In this document: piece by piece, positions 1 through 7,370 of the stretch
Layout of the letters: every line of letters starts with the position of its first letter
Numbering within the stretch: position 1 is the first letter of the stretch
Assembly (NCBI RefSeq): GCF_002101735.1
Contig: NZ_LQPE01000076.1
Coordinates: forward strand, 1 to 64,000
Direction: 5' to 3'
DNA: 64,000 nucleotides
From: Mycobacterium kyorinense
GTDB taxonomy: Bacteria > Actinomycetota > Actinomycetes > Mycobacteriales > Mycobacteriaceae
Notes under the pieces: generated by a model
Database searches by the model: none
Seen by the model: the letters and a program-made list of their open reading frames with translations, nothing else
What the model was told of the DNA's origin: nothing
Position numbers and translations under genes: made by a program

Positions 1-5
1 TCCAA

Positions 6-785
6 TTATCCCTTGCAGGACAGGCACTTTCGCTTATCTACACACCGCAACAAGCGACATTCCGCGAAAAATCCGGGGTAGGTGGCCCAATCGATTCCTT
101 CTCTGATGACTCGCTGCTGAACGTCGTCCCTGTGAGCTGCTAGGAGCAAGGCGACCCCAATTAGGTCGGGGTAGGCGGCGATGCAGCTAGCCAGAGTGCT
201 CGCCAGGATAGGGGTCGTGGCCCGTTTTTCGGCGTTCGCCCAGTAGATCAGGATGTGGCGGGCGTCCCGTAGGGCTCTCAGGCTGCGTTGCGTGCCATAC
301 CGGCGCATCAGCGCGCCGTGGTTGCGGGCGGCATCAAGTACTTGGGGATGGTCGTGGAGGTCTTCCTGGTCGTCGAGGGTGCGCGCCGGCGGCCCGATCC
401 ACCGCTGGTGATGGTGGCAGACCGTGACGTGCAGCGGAAGCCAGCAGTAGACCGGTTCGCGAATTCCACGGCGGGCCATGCAAAATCGACACATGGGTCG
501 GGACTGGTATGTCTGGCGACTGAAGTCGCGGTCGCCGGCGGATAGTCCGCGCAGCCGGGATCGCAGCACTTGCTGCGGTTGGCCACTGGCAATCGCCAGC
601 CAGTCGACGTGTGGATAACCCCCTGCCCTTCCTGCCACATATTGCCGAAGTTGCGGCGGGCTGAGGTGATTAGCGTGCGCCAGCCTGGCCAGGTAGGACA
701 CAACGGTCTCGGCGCGAAACGGTGCGACGGTTCTCGGGAGCTGACAATTGGGGCCGGCGGGCCACGCCGCGGTTGAGCGCGCCAT
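6..785 (-). CDS. tniQ: TniQ family transposon targeting protein
   Basis: 259 residues. TniQ/TnsD proteins link target recognition to the TnsC ATPase filament. The N-terminal TniQ signature (FRAETVVSYLARLAHANHL) is at about residues 23-41. A zinc-finger pattern follows: C99-x2-C102, then C123 and H126 in a CHHHQRW stretch after a WLPLH motif. At 259 residues it is much shorter than TnsD targeting proteins and nearer the small TniQ of Tn5053 and CRISPR-associated transposons. It starts 3 bases after the stop of the tniB gene, so it is the fourth gene of the operon. The C-terminus ends in a Cys-rich tail (CVDKRKCLSC) close to the window edge. What it targets cannot be told from here. Confidence 0.85.
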   Translation of the reverse strand: MARSTAAWPAGPNCQLPRTVAPFRAETVVSYLARLAHANHLSPPQLRQYVAGRAGGYPHVDWLAIASGQPQQVLRSRLRGLSAGDRDFSRQTYQSRPMCRFCMARRGIREPVYCWLPLHVTVCHHHQRWIGPPARTLDDQEDLHDHPQVLDAARNHGALMRRYGTQRSLRALRDARHILIYWANAEKRATTPILASTLASCIAAYPDLIGVALLLAAHRDDVQQRVIREGIDWATYPGFFAECRLLRCVDKRKCLSCKG

Positions 786-787
786 GG

Positions 788-1579
788 TCAGCTGGCGCTG
801 CGCTGGGCGGCGGTATGCGCGGCGTAGTCGATGAGCACGGTGTCCATCAGTTCTCGAGTGACCTGTTCGGTTTCGCTGAGCATGGCCTGGATCGCAGCAG
901 AACGAATGAGATGGGCAAGACTGCCGATCATGCCGTTGGTGCGCCGGTGCAGGTATTTGGTATCAGCGACAAGGGTTCCCGGCTGGTGGCGATGCAGCCG
1001 AAGAGTGCCTTCCATCGCGGCGACCAGCGACGTCCATTCGTCGCCGAACGGGAACGGACTGGTGTGGATAACTGCGCAGCGACCGGCAAGCTGACGTCCT
1101 CGGGTGCCAGTGAAGACACCGGAGCGTTCCACGTCGATCCCGGCGTAGACGAAGGTCGCGGGCAGATGTTCAGTGAAATACTTCAGGTGGTCGGAAAGCT
1201 CTTCTCCGGCACGGGTATCCAGGTTCAGGTTGTGAATTTCGTCGACTACAACGATGTCCGTCCGCGCATCGATGAGCACCTGACAAACCGCGTCGGAGAT
1301 GTCGGTGACGTTCATCCGCGGATTCAAGGTCGGCAGCCCTAAAAAGCGGGCGAATGCCGAAGCCGAAGTAGATCGGCGCTGCTCTGAGTGATGCGCTACC
1401 CGAGCCTCGTCGTAGGCGGTGCGCTCTGCATCGCTGAGGCTGCTCCAATCGCGATCGTCGAGCAGCGTGAACTGCGGAGGATCGGCATCGACAAAACGCC
1501 GCCAGCCCTCCAATGTAGTGGTGGGCTGGCGGCGTTCTTCAAGCTGACTGACCGCCGCGGCCTCGGTCATAGTCGCCAC
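788..1579 (-). CDS. TniB/TnsC-like transposon ATPase lacking its Walker A region
   Basis: 263 residues, related to the AAA+ regulators TniB/TnsC that bridge TniQ and the transposase. The Walker B box DEIHN is at residues 113-117, followed by the TniB-like stretch with SDHLKYF, VYAGIDVE and TGTRGRQLAGR. The N-terminal lead-in (DEARVAHHSE, to about residue 66) is also typical. Between these, at about residues 67-73, the sequence passes directly into ASAFARFLGLP. In the family this interval carries roughly 80-90 residues including the GxxGxGKT P-loop, and no P-loop occurs anywhere in this ORF. I infer an in-frame internal deletion, so ATP binding should be lost. The start overlaps the end of tnsB by 13 bases. 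It could instead be a natural short variant, but loss of the P-loop argues against function. Confidence 0.8.
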   Translation of the reverse strand: MATMTEAAAVSQLEERRQPTTTLEGWRRFVDADPPQFTLLDDRDWSSLSDAERTAYDEARVAHHSEQRRSTSASAFARFLGLPTLNPRMNVTDISDAVCQVLIDARTDIVVVDEIHNLNLDTRAGEELSDHLKYFTEHLPATFVYAGIDVERSGVFTGTRGRQLAGRCAVIHTSPFPFGDEWTSLVAAMEGTLRLHRHQPGTLVADTKYLHRRTNGMIGSLAHLIRSAAIQAMLSETEQVTRELMDTVLIDYAAHTAAQRSAS

Positions 1580-3657
1580 AGTTTGGCCTCCTTGCGCGCA
1601 TCGAACACTGGCAGCGGAATCACCTTTGAAACATCGATTTCGGTGTCATCCTGGTCGTTTTGAGCATCGGCCTGCGGTGCCTGTTCCTGCTGGCCGTCGT
1701 CCGGGCGAGTGGGAGCCGGGCGCGGCCACGTCGGCTCGGCCGTGACTCGGTTCCGGCCAGCCACACGTCGCGGTTTTGCGCCCGATTGGTCAGCGTTGGC
1801 TGGCGGGCCGCTGGCCGCACGATCGAGTAAATCCGAGGCCGCACGGGCCAGTTCCGCCTCGGTGGGCTTTTCCTGTCCCCGGTTTGCGAGTGCTACACGG
1901 GCCTGCTGCCAGATCCCCTCGCCGAATGGAATCGGCGTGGTCCGCAGATGGGTCCATGTGGCCATGATCCAGCCGTCGTCATGGTGATTGCGCACCCAGA
2001 TCCTCGACACGTCATACGGGTCGTGGTGCACCTCCCACTGGCCCTTATGGGCCTGCACCCCCGAATTCTGGTGGCGGTAGGGGTTTAACGCCTTGGCGTC
2101 ATAGGTGCGGTTGTTGATCCGAATCCCGTACGAGTTGATCGTGCGCCACTTTGCGGGCAGCAGCTCGATATAATCCTCACCCGACAGCGGTACCGGCACA
2201 TAACCAGCGAATTCGACCAGGGCGGCGTATTTCTCGTTCGGTGTCAAGGCTTTTCCGGGCGTGACCGGATCACGTAAGCCGTCGTGAGGACGGTTCTGCC
2301 ATACCGCCACGATCCATTCATCCAACAACTCCTGTAGGGCCATGATCGACCACACGGCACCGCGTTCGGCGTTCTTGCCGCGACGCTCCACCGAGGATCC
2401 GACATAGCCGGCGACCTCTTGGGCGAACAGCGTCGCCACCGATTGAAGTGTCCGCTCCACCTTGGGTTTGTCGGTCGGAGTATCCGGATGCGCTGGCTGC
2501 AGGTTGATCCCCAGAGTGCAGCACGCCTGCCGAAACGTCTGCGACAGATACGCTTTCCCGTGATCAACCACGATCGTCTCCGGCGCAATCACCGGTCGCG
2601 CCGCGGCATCTTCAAGGCGTAGATCGATCTCGGTGAGGCGGTGGTGCGGCAGCACCGACCGCGACATGCGCAACGCGTCCACCCAACCGGGGCGCATCGG
2701 CTCCGGTGTCAAAGCCCGCGCCAACAGCAGCGACGCATCCACCGCTTTGGTCGTCGGGCGCAGGACGGCGGCTGGGACCGAGCGAGTCGCGTTGTCAACC
2801 ATGCCGGTCAGCTCAACCCGATCCACCGTTCCGTCGTCAAGGACCACCCGCACATCCAAGGGCGTGGAATCGATCTCGACGAACTCGCCCGGACGGGCCA
2901 CCGTCAATGCCCCAAACGGCTTCTCGGGCTGCTTAGCCAGCGACCTGCGGGTGCGAGCGGACCCGAACGTGTGCTTACCGGCCGACAAGCGCCACATCAG
3001 TCGATAAAACGTGGTTTCCGAGGGCATCGCATCGCCAGCATCGGGCCCATACTCGGCGACGAGCTCTTTGGCCACCCGGCGACGGAACCGCCGCACCGTC
3101 CCTGTCGATAGATCAGTCTCGGCGTCGACCAATCGGCGCGCCACCGCGACAACCCGCTGATCCACCCGGCCGAACACGGCACGGCGCGGCAGATAACGCC
3201 GATCGACGACACCCAACAGACCATCACGTTCGTAGGTCCGGCGTTGCCGTTGCAGCGTCTTCAAACTCACCGCATGACCGGCGGCGCGCAGCTCGTCAAC
3301 CTTGGCCAGCTCCCGCTGTCTCAGCGTCGTAACAGATACGTCGAACTCCGGCCGCCCCACGCCAGTTCCGGCGCCGCTATTGCCGGTCAAGACTTCGATG
3401 AGGTGCCGCTCCCACCAGCGCGCACGATCAGCCACTTCCTGCGGCACGCCGCTTAGCGTTTCTTCCGAACACAGCGGGGGCCATGCCGACGACACCAATG
3501 CGAGCGTCGGGTCAGTTCCTAGCTGCGATAGGGGCACGGTGCAACGCCCGCCGGTTGCGTTCATGAGCCGAGCAGTCCCACCCGTCAACGCCAGTACAGT
3601 GAAAACCTCTCCACCGAGCCGGATCTCATCGCCTTCTCGTACGATTCCGGCCCGCAC
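1567..3657 (-). CDS. tnsB: TnsB/TniA-like DDE transposase (Mu-type integrase core)
   Basis: About 696 residues from the GTG at 3657, or 718 from an ATG at 3723. I prefer the GTG because it lies 4 bases after the tnsA stop, whereas the ATG would overlap tnsA by 62 bases with an atypical leader. The protein binds transposon ends and joins 3' ends to target DNA. The rve/DDE core is intact: D in EIDSTPLD, D in VVDHGKAYLS and E in PKVERTLQS (285, 387 and 423 counted from the ATG). Helix-turn-helix DNA-binding domains precede the core. The Pro/Gln/Asp-rich tail ends in a short conserved-looking segment (VIPLPVFDARKEAKLWRL), the region that contacts TnsC in relatives. This gene looks functional, unlike its ATPase partner. 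Confidence 0.9.
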   Translation of the reverse strand: MRAGIVREGDEIRLGGEVFTVLALTGGTARLMNATGGRCTVPLSQLGTDPTLALVSSAWPPLCSEETLSGVPQEVADRARWWERHLIEVLTGNSGAGTGVGRPEFDVSVTTLRQRELAKVDELRAAGHAVSLKTLQRQRRTYERDGLLGVVDRRYLPRRAVFGRVDQRVVAVARRLVDAETDLSTGTVRRFRRRVAKELVAEYGPDAGDAMPSETTFYRLMWRLSAGKHTFGSARTRRSLAKQPEKPFGALTVARPGEFVEIDSTPLDVRVVLDDGTVDRVELTGMVDNATRSVPAAVLRPTTKAVDASLLLARALTPEPMRPGWVDALRMSRSVLPHHRLTEIDLRLEDAAARPVIAPETIVVDHGKAYLSQTFRQACCTLGINLQPAHPDTPTDKPKVERTLQSVATLFAQEVAGYVGSSVERRGKNAERGAVWSIMALQELLDEWIVAVWQNRPHDGLRDPVTPGKALTPNEKYAALVEFAGYVPVPLSGEDYIELLPAKWRTINSYGIRINNRTYDAKALNPYRHQNSGVQAHKGQWEVHHDPYDVSRIWVRNHHDDGWIMATWTHLRTTPIPFGEGIWQQARVALANRGQEKPTEAELARAASDLLDRAASGPPANADQSGAKPRRVAGRNRVTAEPTWPRPAPTRPDDGQQEQAPQADAQNDQDDTEIDVSKVIPLPVFDARKEAKLWRL

Positions 3658-3661
3658 CTGA

Positions 3662-4402
3662 TCACCGTGCCCCGGCCGGTGAAACCACCGTTGTCTCCGA
3701 CAACGGCGCCCTCCGGAGATCAATAATCAGCCGTTGATGCCACAGCAAATGAAACAAGACGGGCAACGCGCGCACGGTGTCGCCAACCAAACGAACTCCT
3801 GCCATCAACGGCCTTGGTTGCGCGAACGCCGCCAAAAGTTCTTCAACAACACCGATGCGGCAGACACGTGAATGTCGATAACCCGACAACCACCGGACGT
3901 TGGCCAGCAGAGTTGGATCAATTAGCCCGACCCGCCGATACAGCCAACCAATTGAGCGACAAGCGCTTTCAGTTTTCTCAAAGACCATCGCATCGGAGGG
4001 CCGGATGCGGTTATCGGCCCGCACATCGACTACAACGCCCAAACCATCAGAGTTTCGAGCAAAGAAATCGGGAACATGCCGACTGCCGTCGTCCCAGCAG
4101 AAACGAAACGGTTGCGAGGCCACACCAACCACCTCAGGATCCGCGTCCAGCAGCATCAAATGGTCCCGCTCCAACCACGATTCATGACCGACGTGTTGAC
4201 CTGTCGTGGCGAACCACCACAGGCCCGGATAGTTTCGCTGACCACGGAAACAGGGGAACTCGCGGACAGGGCGGCAATCCGATTCGAACCTGAGCGTGGC
4301 GGATCGCTGCAGCGGAACTCGTTGGCGTTGACCATCGGCGAAGAACTCTAAGTCAATGTCACTCACACCCTGCGGCGCCAGCAGCGCCGAAGCGGCCCGC
4401 AC
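3662..4402 (-). CDS. tnsA: TnsA-like transposase endonuclease subunit
   Basis: 246 residues from a GTG. TnsA-type proteins cut the 5' ends of the transposon so that it moves by cut-and-paste. The PD-(D/E)xK-like region is visible: E74/E78 in HESWLERDHL, PDFF with D112, and a beta strand VVVDVRADN with D126 and R128 where the usual Lys would sit, so the metal site may be altered. The gene is first in the operon and starts about 20 bp inside the terminal repeat cluster, which suggests that its promoter lies in the transposon end and could be repressed by TnsB binding. The family call rests on the pattern plus the location just before tnsB. Confidence 0.8.
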   Translation of the reverse strand: MRAASALLAPQGVSDIDLEFFADGQRQRVPLQRSATLRFESDCRPVREFPCFRGQRNYPGLWWFATTGQHVGHESWLERDHLMLLDADPEVVGVASQPFRFCWDDGSRHVPDFFARNSDGLGVVVDVRADNRIRPSDAMVFEKTESACRSIGWLYRRVGLIDPTLLANVRWLSGYRHSRVCRIGVVEELLAAFAQPRPLMAGVRLVGDTVRALPVLFHLLWHQRLIIDLRRAPLSETTVVSPAGAR

Positions 4403-4422
4403 GCATCAATGTTAGAGGGAAT

Positions 4423-4498
4423 GCCTCAGATCAAGTGAAAACGACACGCAGATGCCTCAAGTCAAATGAAAACGTCCCAGGTCAAATGAAAACGGACA
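4423..4498. repeat. Transposon right end with three TnsB-site-like direct repeats
   Basis: Read on the minus strand from 4498 the end starts TGTCCG and contains three direct copies of a unit close to CGTTTTCAyTTGAyyTGrG. On the plus strand they lie at about 4475-4494, 4454-4474 and 4423-4443; the first two abut and the third is about 10 bp further in. Arrays of approximately 20-bp TnsB sites next to a TGT terminus are typical of Tn7/Tn5053-like ends. The repeats sit between the terminus and the tnsA start, so they may also act as operators. The exact terminus is inferred. Confidence 0.75.
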
Positions 4499-4555
4499 AG
4501 TCCAGAGCAACCGGTGCTGCGGCAGACGAATAGCACTGCGCCCCAAGCTATTCCG

Positions 4556-4783
4556 TCACTGTGACGAATTGCAGCGGTGTGGCGGGAAGGGGCGGGATGT
4601 CGGGAGCGCTTCGCCGCGCGGCCTCTCGTCGAGAGTCCGCCCATGGGCCCCCTCCGTCCAGTCAACGGTGTGATCGTTCATGTAGTCGCCCGGATACTGA
4701 GGAATGCACAAACGACCGAACGAGCCTGGAAGCGCTGGGCATGATGATGGCTCAACCAGCTTGAGTCGCAAGCGCTTCGCCAT
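4556..4783 (-). CDS. Possible small ORF, unknown function
   Basis: 75 codons starting MAKRLRLKLVEPSSCPALP. I recognise no family. In favour of a real gene: the ATG lies just downstream (minus strand) of two adjacent dyads with a promoter-like CATAAT. Against it: there is no strong ribosome binding site, and the second half is compositionally ordinary and may be a frame-shifted remnant. It lies in the otherwise gene-poor stretch beside the transposon end. Confidence 0.25.
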   Translation of the reverse strand: MAKRLRLKLVEPSSCPALPGSFGRLCIPQYPGDYMNDHTVDWTEGAHGRTLDERPRGEALPTSRPFPPHRCNSSQ

Positions 4784-5133
4784 AAGCCCACGGTAGCTAA
4801 CTACCGATAAGCGACATTATGTCAGGTAACACCGCCCCACGCCATGCTCCCTAACTGTCTGTGGGACAACCTGTTCGGTCTCAGTGCATCTGGCGGTCCT
4901 CGCAATGAATCTAGCGGCCGTCGGATTGCGGACGGTCGAAACGGTCACCGCTCTATATCCATTTTGAAACGCATCCGCGTTTCGGCTGGCACAGGTCTAT
5001 CGGCAACTGCAGTCACCTCGTTAACATCACGCGATGCACGATTTGGCCCCAATGGCAATCGATGTGCGTACGGCGTGATCGCGTCGCGCATCAAATCCGC
5101 GATAGTGCTGCAGTTGATAACACTAGATTCGGG
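4784..5133. other. Gene-poor stretch next to the transposon insertion
   Basis: Apart from the two dyads at 4791-4823 I see no convincing gene here. Open frames run through it, including one from 4844 on the plus strand, but they continue as antisense into the lipoprotein gene that follows and have no recognisable protein features. Confidence 0.5.
4791..4823. promoter_or_regulatory. Two adjacent perfect dyads, possible operator
   Basis: CGGTAG-CTAA-CTACCG occupies 4791-4806 and GACAT-T-ATGTC occupies 4813-4823. Both arms are perfect. On the minus strand the second dyad contains a CATAAT hexamer that could be a -10 box for a transcript reading left through the small ORF starting at 4783. The role is inferred only. 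Confidence 0.3.
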
Positions 5134-5742
5134 CTACAGCCCAGATGGTACGACCTTGCCGTTTACCGTCACCTCGACCTGGCGGGTCTTCTGGTTATAT
5201 GCGATCCGTCCATGCTCGAAGGTCGACACGAGCAGATCGCCGTCGGCGTTCACGTCGCTGGTCGGGAAGCCCAGCGGACCTGCCGAACCGTTGTTGCCGG
5301 TGACCGCAGGCACGCCCTCCGGGTCGCGTGGGATATTCCAGGCCTCCCGGATCTTGCCCGTGGTGATATATGCGGGTGTGCTGGCCTCGTCGTTCTTGGC
5401 GGTAATCACACCGCCCTGGAACTGCTGAAATACCAAGCCGCTCTCCCGTGTTCCCGCGTTGCGGTCACCCGTCAGTGGCTTGCCGAGAGCTTGTCTCTGA
5501 CTCTCTGTTGCCGATGAATACTTGGCAGCGATCGGGCCGGTCAGAATGACCTCGACGTCTCTCTCCCCGATGAGCTTCACCTCAGTGGGCTGCGCTGAGG
5601 GTTTAGGCGTGGAGGCGGCGCTCACTCTTACCTGAGGCGGTGCCGATGCGTCGACGCCGTTGCCATTGCTGCAGCCCCCGGTGATCAGTGCGACGGCAGC
5701 CAGGCCGACAACTGCCGCCTGGCCGCGAGCGATCGTTCTCAT
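5134..5742 (-). CDS. Secreted lipoprotein with LGFP motif
   Basis: 202 residues from the ATG at 5742, which has a purine-rich site (GAGAGGAAGG) just upstream; the open frame extends further to 5820 but that leader is not signal-like. The N-terminus MRTIARGQAAVVGLAAVALITGGCS is a lipoprotein signal with lipobox ITGGC. The body is Ser/Pro-rich, then folded, and ends with GPLGFPTSDV, an LGFP repeat unit of the kind that anchors actinobacterial proteins to the cell wall. It is likely an envelope-bound lipoprotein. No enzymatic motif is visible. Confidence 0.75.
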   Translation of the reverse strand: MRTIARGQAAVVGLAAVALITGGCSNGNGVDASAPPQVRVSAASTPKPSAQPTEVKLIGERDVEVILTGPIAAKYSSATESQRQALGKPLTGDRNAGTRESGLVFQQFQGGVITAKNDEASTPAYITTGKIREAWNIPRDPEGVPAVTGNNGSAGPLGFPTSDVNADGDLLVSTFEHGRIAYNQKTRQVEVTVNGKVVPSGL

Positions 5743-6084
5743 CGCCTTCCTCTCGCGTCTTCCTGAGTGGGTCAAGTCGCGGCAGACCTTCTCGCCCGGC
5801 CGGCCATGTAACCGAACCAATGAATGGCCCGATCTTCGTCGCTCCGGACGAACTTACAACGCGGTCATAGACGGTGAGCCGACCACCTGAGGAAGGACCA
5901 CGGGTGCTCGATGGAATCCACCACGGGCTCTGCGGGCCGAATTCCATGGCATTCTCCTCAGCACGTCGCGTGCAACTTCACGATTCCGTACCCGCCGGAG
6001 GTTTGCGGCCTGGTAGCTGGCTCGGTGATGCCCGATTATCCGAGTCTTGTGTCGCCTAGAGCTGCCCAGCGTTACTCTTTGGCG
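5743..6084. promoter_or_regulatory. Divergent intergenic region with a candidate leaderless promoter for the peroxiredoxin
   Basis: This 342-bp stretch between the divergent LGFP lipoprotein and peroxiredoxin genes has no gene I can support. A TACTCT hexamer at 6073-6078 fits the mycobacterial TANNNT -10 box and places transcription start at about 6085, which is the A of the peroxiredoxin ATG, so the mRNA may be leaderless. Confidence 0.35.
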
Positions 6085-6795
6085 ATGATCGCCGGGGAGA
6101 AGGCGCCCGACTTCACTCTTTATGATCACACCGGTCGGCCTCGGACACTGTCCACGCTCCTTTCCAAAGGGCCGGTTGTGCTGTTCTTTTTCCCCATTGC
6201 GTCCTCACCGATCTGTACGGTCCAGGGCTGTCATTTTCGGAACCTGAGCAAAGAATTCGCCGCGGTGGGCGCCCAGCGGGTGGGCATCAGCACCGACACC
6301 GTCGACAGGCAGGCCCACTTCGCCCAGCAGCGCTCGTTCGACTATCCGTTGCTCTCCGACGTGGACGGCGTGGTGTCCGAGCTGTTCGGGGTGCGCCGAG
6401 GCCGGCTCGCCAAGCTGCGGAGATCCGTCGAGGCGCGCCAGGCCGTCCGAGGTGGCCGGCATACTCGGCGCCGCGGCCTGCTGGCCCGGCTGTTGCCGGT
6501 CCGACGGGTCACATTCGTCATCGACACCGACCGCACCATCCTCAAGGTCATCTCCAACGAGGTGCGCGCGTCGGTGCACGCCGACCAGGCTTTGCGGTTC
6601 CTGCGGAACCACAACGTGCCAACTGTCCGAAAAAAGCAGACCGATGCGCATCAGCCGCCGCAAGGCGGCAATGACACGATTCCAATTCGCGGGGGTGACG
6701 ACAAAGTGCGTGCCGGATTGGCTAACGGTGCTATTCCACGCGTGCGAGACGGATTGTCCCACCGGCATGTCGAATTCAAGCTTCCAACCGTTTAG
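6085..6795 (+). CDS. bcpB: BcpB/PrxQ-type peroxiredoxin with a foreign C-terminal tail
   Basis: 236 residues from the ATG at 6085; longer starts lack family similarity. It is a thiol peroxidase of the AhpC/TSA superfamily, closest by eye to M. tuberculosis BcpB (Rv1608c). Peroxidatic Cys44 in SPICTVQGC and Cys49 five residues on give the PrxQ C-x4-C pattern. VGISTD, DYPLLSD and TFVIDTDR follow. Compared with BcpB it has about 20 extra basic residues around 111-134 (RRSVEARQAVRGG...). Family similarity ends near residue 180; the last 56 residues are antisense to the CBM2 gene on the other strand, so the natural stop has been lost at a junction between about 6625 and 6667. The active-site half is intact. 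Confidence 0.8.
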   Translation: MIAGEKAPDFTLYDHTGRPRTLSTLLSKGPVVLFFFPIASSPICTVQGCHFRNLSKEFAAVGAQRVGISTDTVDRQAHFAQQRSFDYPLLSDVDGVVSELFGVRRGRLAKLRRSVEARQAVRGGRHTRRRGLLARLLPVRRVTFVIDTDRTILKVISNEVRASVHADQALRFLRNHNVPTVRKKQTDAHQPPQGGNDTIPIRGGDDKVRAGLANGAIPRVRDGLSHRHVEFKLPTV

Positions 6796-6996
6796 CGGCG
6801 CCGTGCTCGCGTTGGTGATGGCGAAGCGGGCGATGAAACCGGTCTGCCAGGTATGTTCCACCGACAACCTCGCCGTGACCGCAGCCGCGTGAGCCATGGG
6901 CGCGAAAGCAAGTCCGAGCATGGCAACTACCAATGCCGACACCGTTATGTGAAGCGCTGTGCGCCAACGCTTCACATAGTCCTTCAGTCCGGCCAT
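6205..6996 (-). pseudogene. Truncated secreted cellulose-binding (CBM2) protein
   Basis: The start chosen is the ATG at 6996 (MAGLKDYVKRW), followed by a signal peptide cleaved near AHA-A at about residue 38. Residues 39-110 match carbohydrate-binding module 2: VEHTWQTGFIARFAITN, LNGWKLEFDMP and TPANWNRVIA, with the aromatic residues that contact cellulose or chitin. M. tuberculosis Rv1987 is similar. After residue 110 (about 6667) the frame enters antisense of the peroxiredoxin gene, so the last roughly 25-30 residues of the module and the original stop are gone. The frame stays open to 6205 but the tail has no protein character. The module probably cannot fold properly. Confidence 0.65.
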
Positions 6997-7115
6997 AGCA
7001 GCCAACCCTAAAACCAAGCATGCGATATCGGCCTTCGCATCGCGGTACGCTGCAGTACCTATGCTCAACCGAGACCGTCATGAAATTTTCGCCGCGCCGC
7101 AGCATGAATGCCGGC

Positions 7116-7135
7116 TTGTGGCATAATTGTGGCAT
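7116..7135 (+). promoter_or_regulatory. Candidate leaderless promoter and repeated operator of mazEF
   Basis: TTGTGGCAT occurs twice in direct orientation (7116-7124 and 7127-7135), 11 bp apart. CATAAT at 7122-7127 fits a -10 box and puts transcription start at about 7134, the first base of the mazE ATG. The direct repeat overlapping the -10 and start could be the MazE/MazEF autorepression site. Inferred from pattern. Confidence 0.4.
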
Positions 7136-7370
7136 GAACCGCATACGCTTGAGCACCACTGTCGATGCCAACTTATTGAACAGTGCGCGCGGCCTGCGGG
7201 CGGGCATCACCGACGCCGCCCTCATCGACGAGGCTCTCGATGCTTTGCTCGCTCGTCATCGATCGGCTGAAGTAGATGCGGGTTACGCCGCTTATGACGA
7301 ACACCCCGCCGATGAGCCCGACGAGTGGGGCGACCTGGCGTCGTGGCGGCGAGCCGCTGGCGCCTCGTGA
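7134..7370 (+). CDS. mazE: MazE-family antitoxin
   Basis: 78 residues from the ATG at 7134; the frame is open upstream but the family pattern begins at [16 protein letters not shown] ribbon-helix-helix-like N-terminus ([34 protein letters not shown]) binds DNA and the acidic C-terminus ([19 protein letters not shown]) would block the toxin. Its stop overlaps the toxin start by 4 bases (GTGA), typical of a co-translated toxin-antitoxin pair. It most resembles M. tuberculosis MazE5. Probably autoregulated through the repeats before its start. Confidence 0.8.
   Translation: MNRIRLSTTVDANLLNSARGLRAGITDAALIDEALDALLARHRSAEVDAGYAAYDEHPADEPDEWGDLASWRRAAGAS

Larger units (their letters stand above)
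1..4498 (-). mobile_element. Right part of a Tn7-like transposon (TnsA/TnsB/TniB/TniQ type)
   Basis: Four tightly packed minus-strand genes encode a TnsA-like endonuclease, a Mu/TnsB-type DDE transposase, a TniB/TnsC-type AAA protein and a TniQ protein, in the order usual for Tn7-like elements. The right boundary is placed at about 4498: read inward from there on the minus strand the DNA begins TGTCCG and carries three copies of a TnsB-site-like repeat. The other end, and any cargo or targeting genes, lie left of position 1. A 5-bp target duplication would start at 4499 (AGTCC) but its partner is outside the window. The boundary is inferred from the TGT/ACA convention and the repeats, not from a paired end. 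Confidence 0.75.

Noticed and set aside
4554..4566. Perfect 13-nt palindrome CGTCACTGTGACG
   Set aside because: Short and isolated, with no clear promoter next to it; palindromes of this size occur by chance in such sequence.
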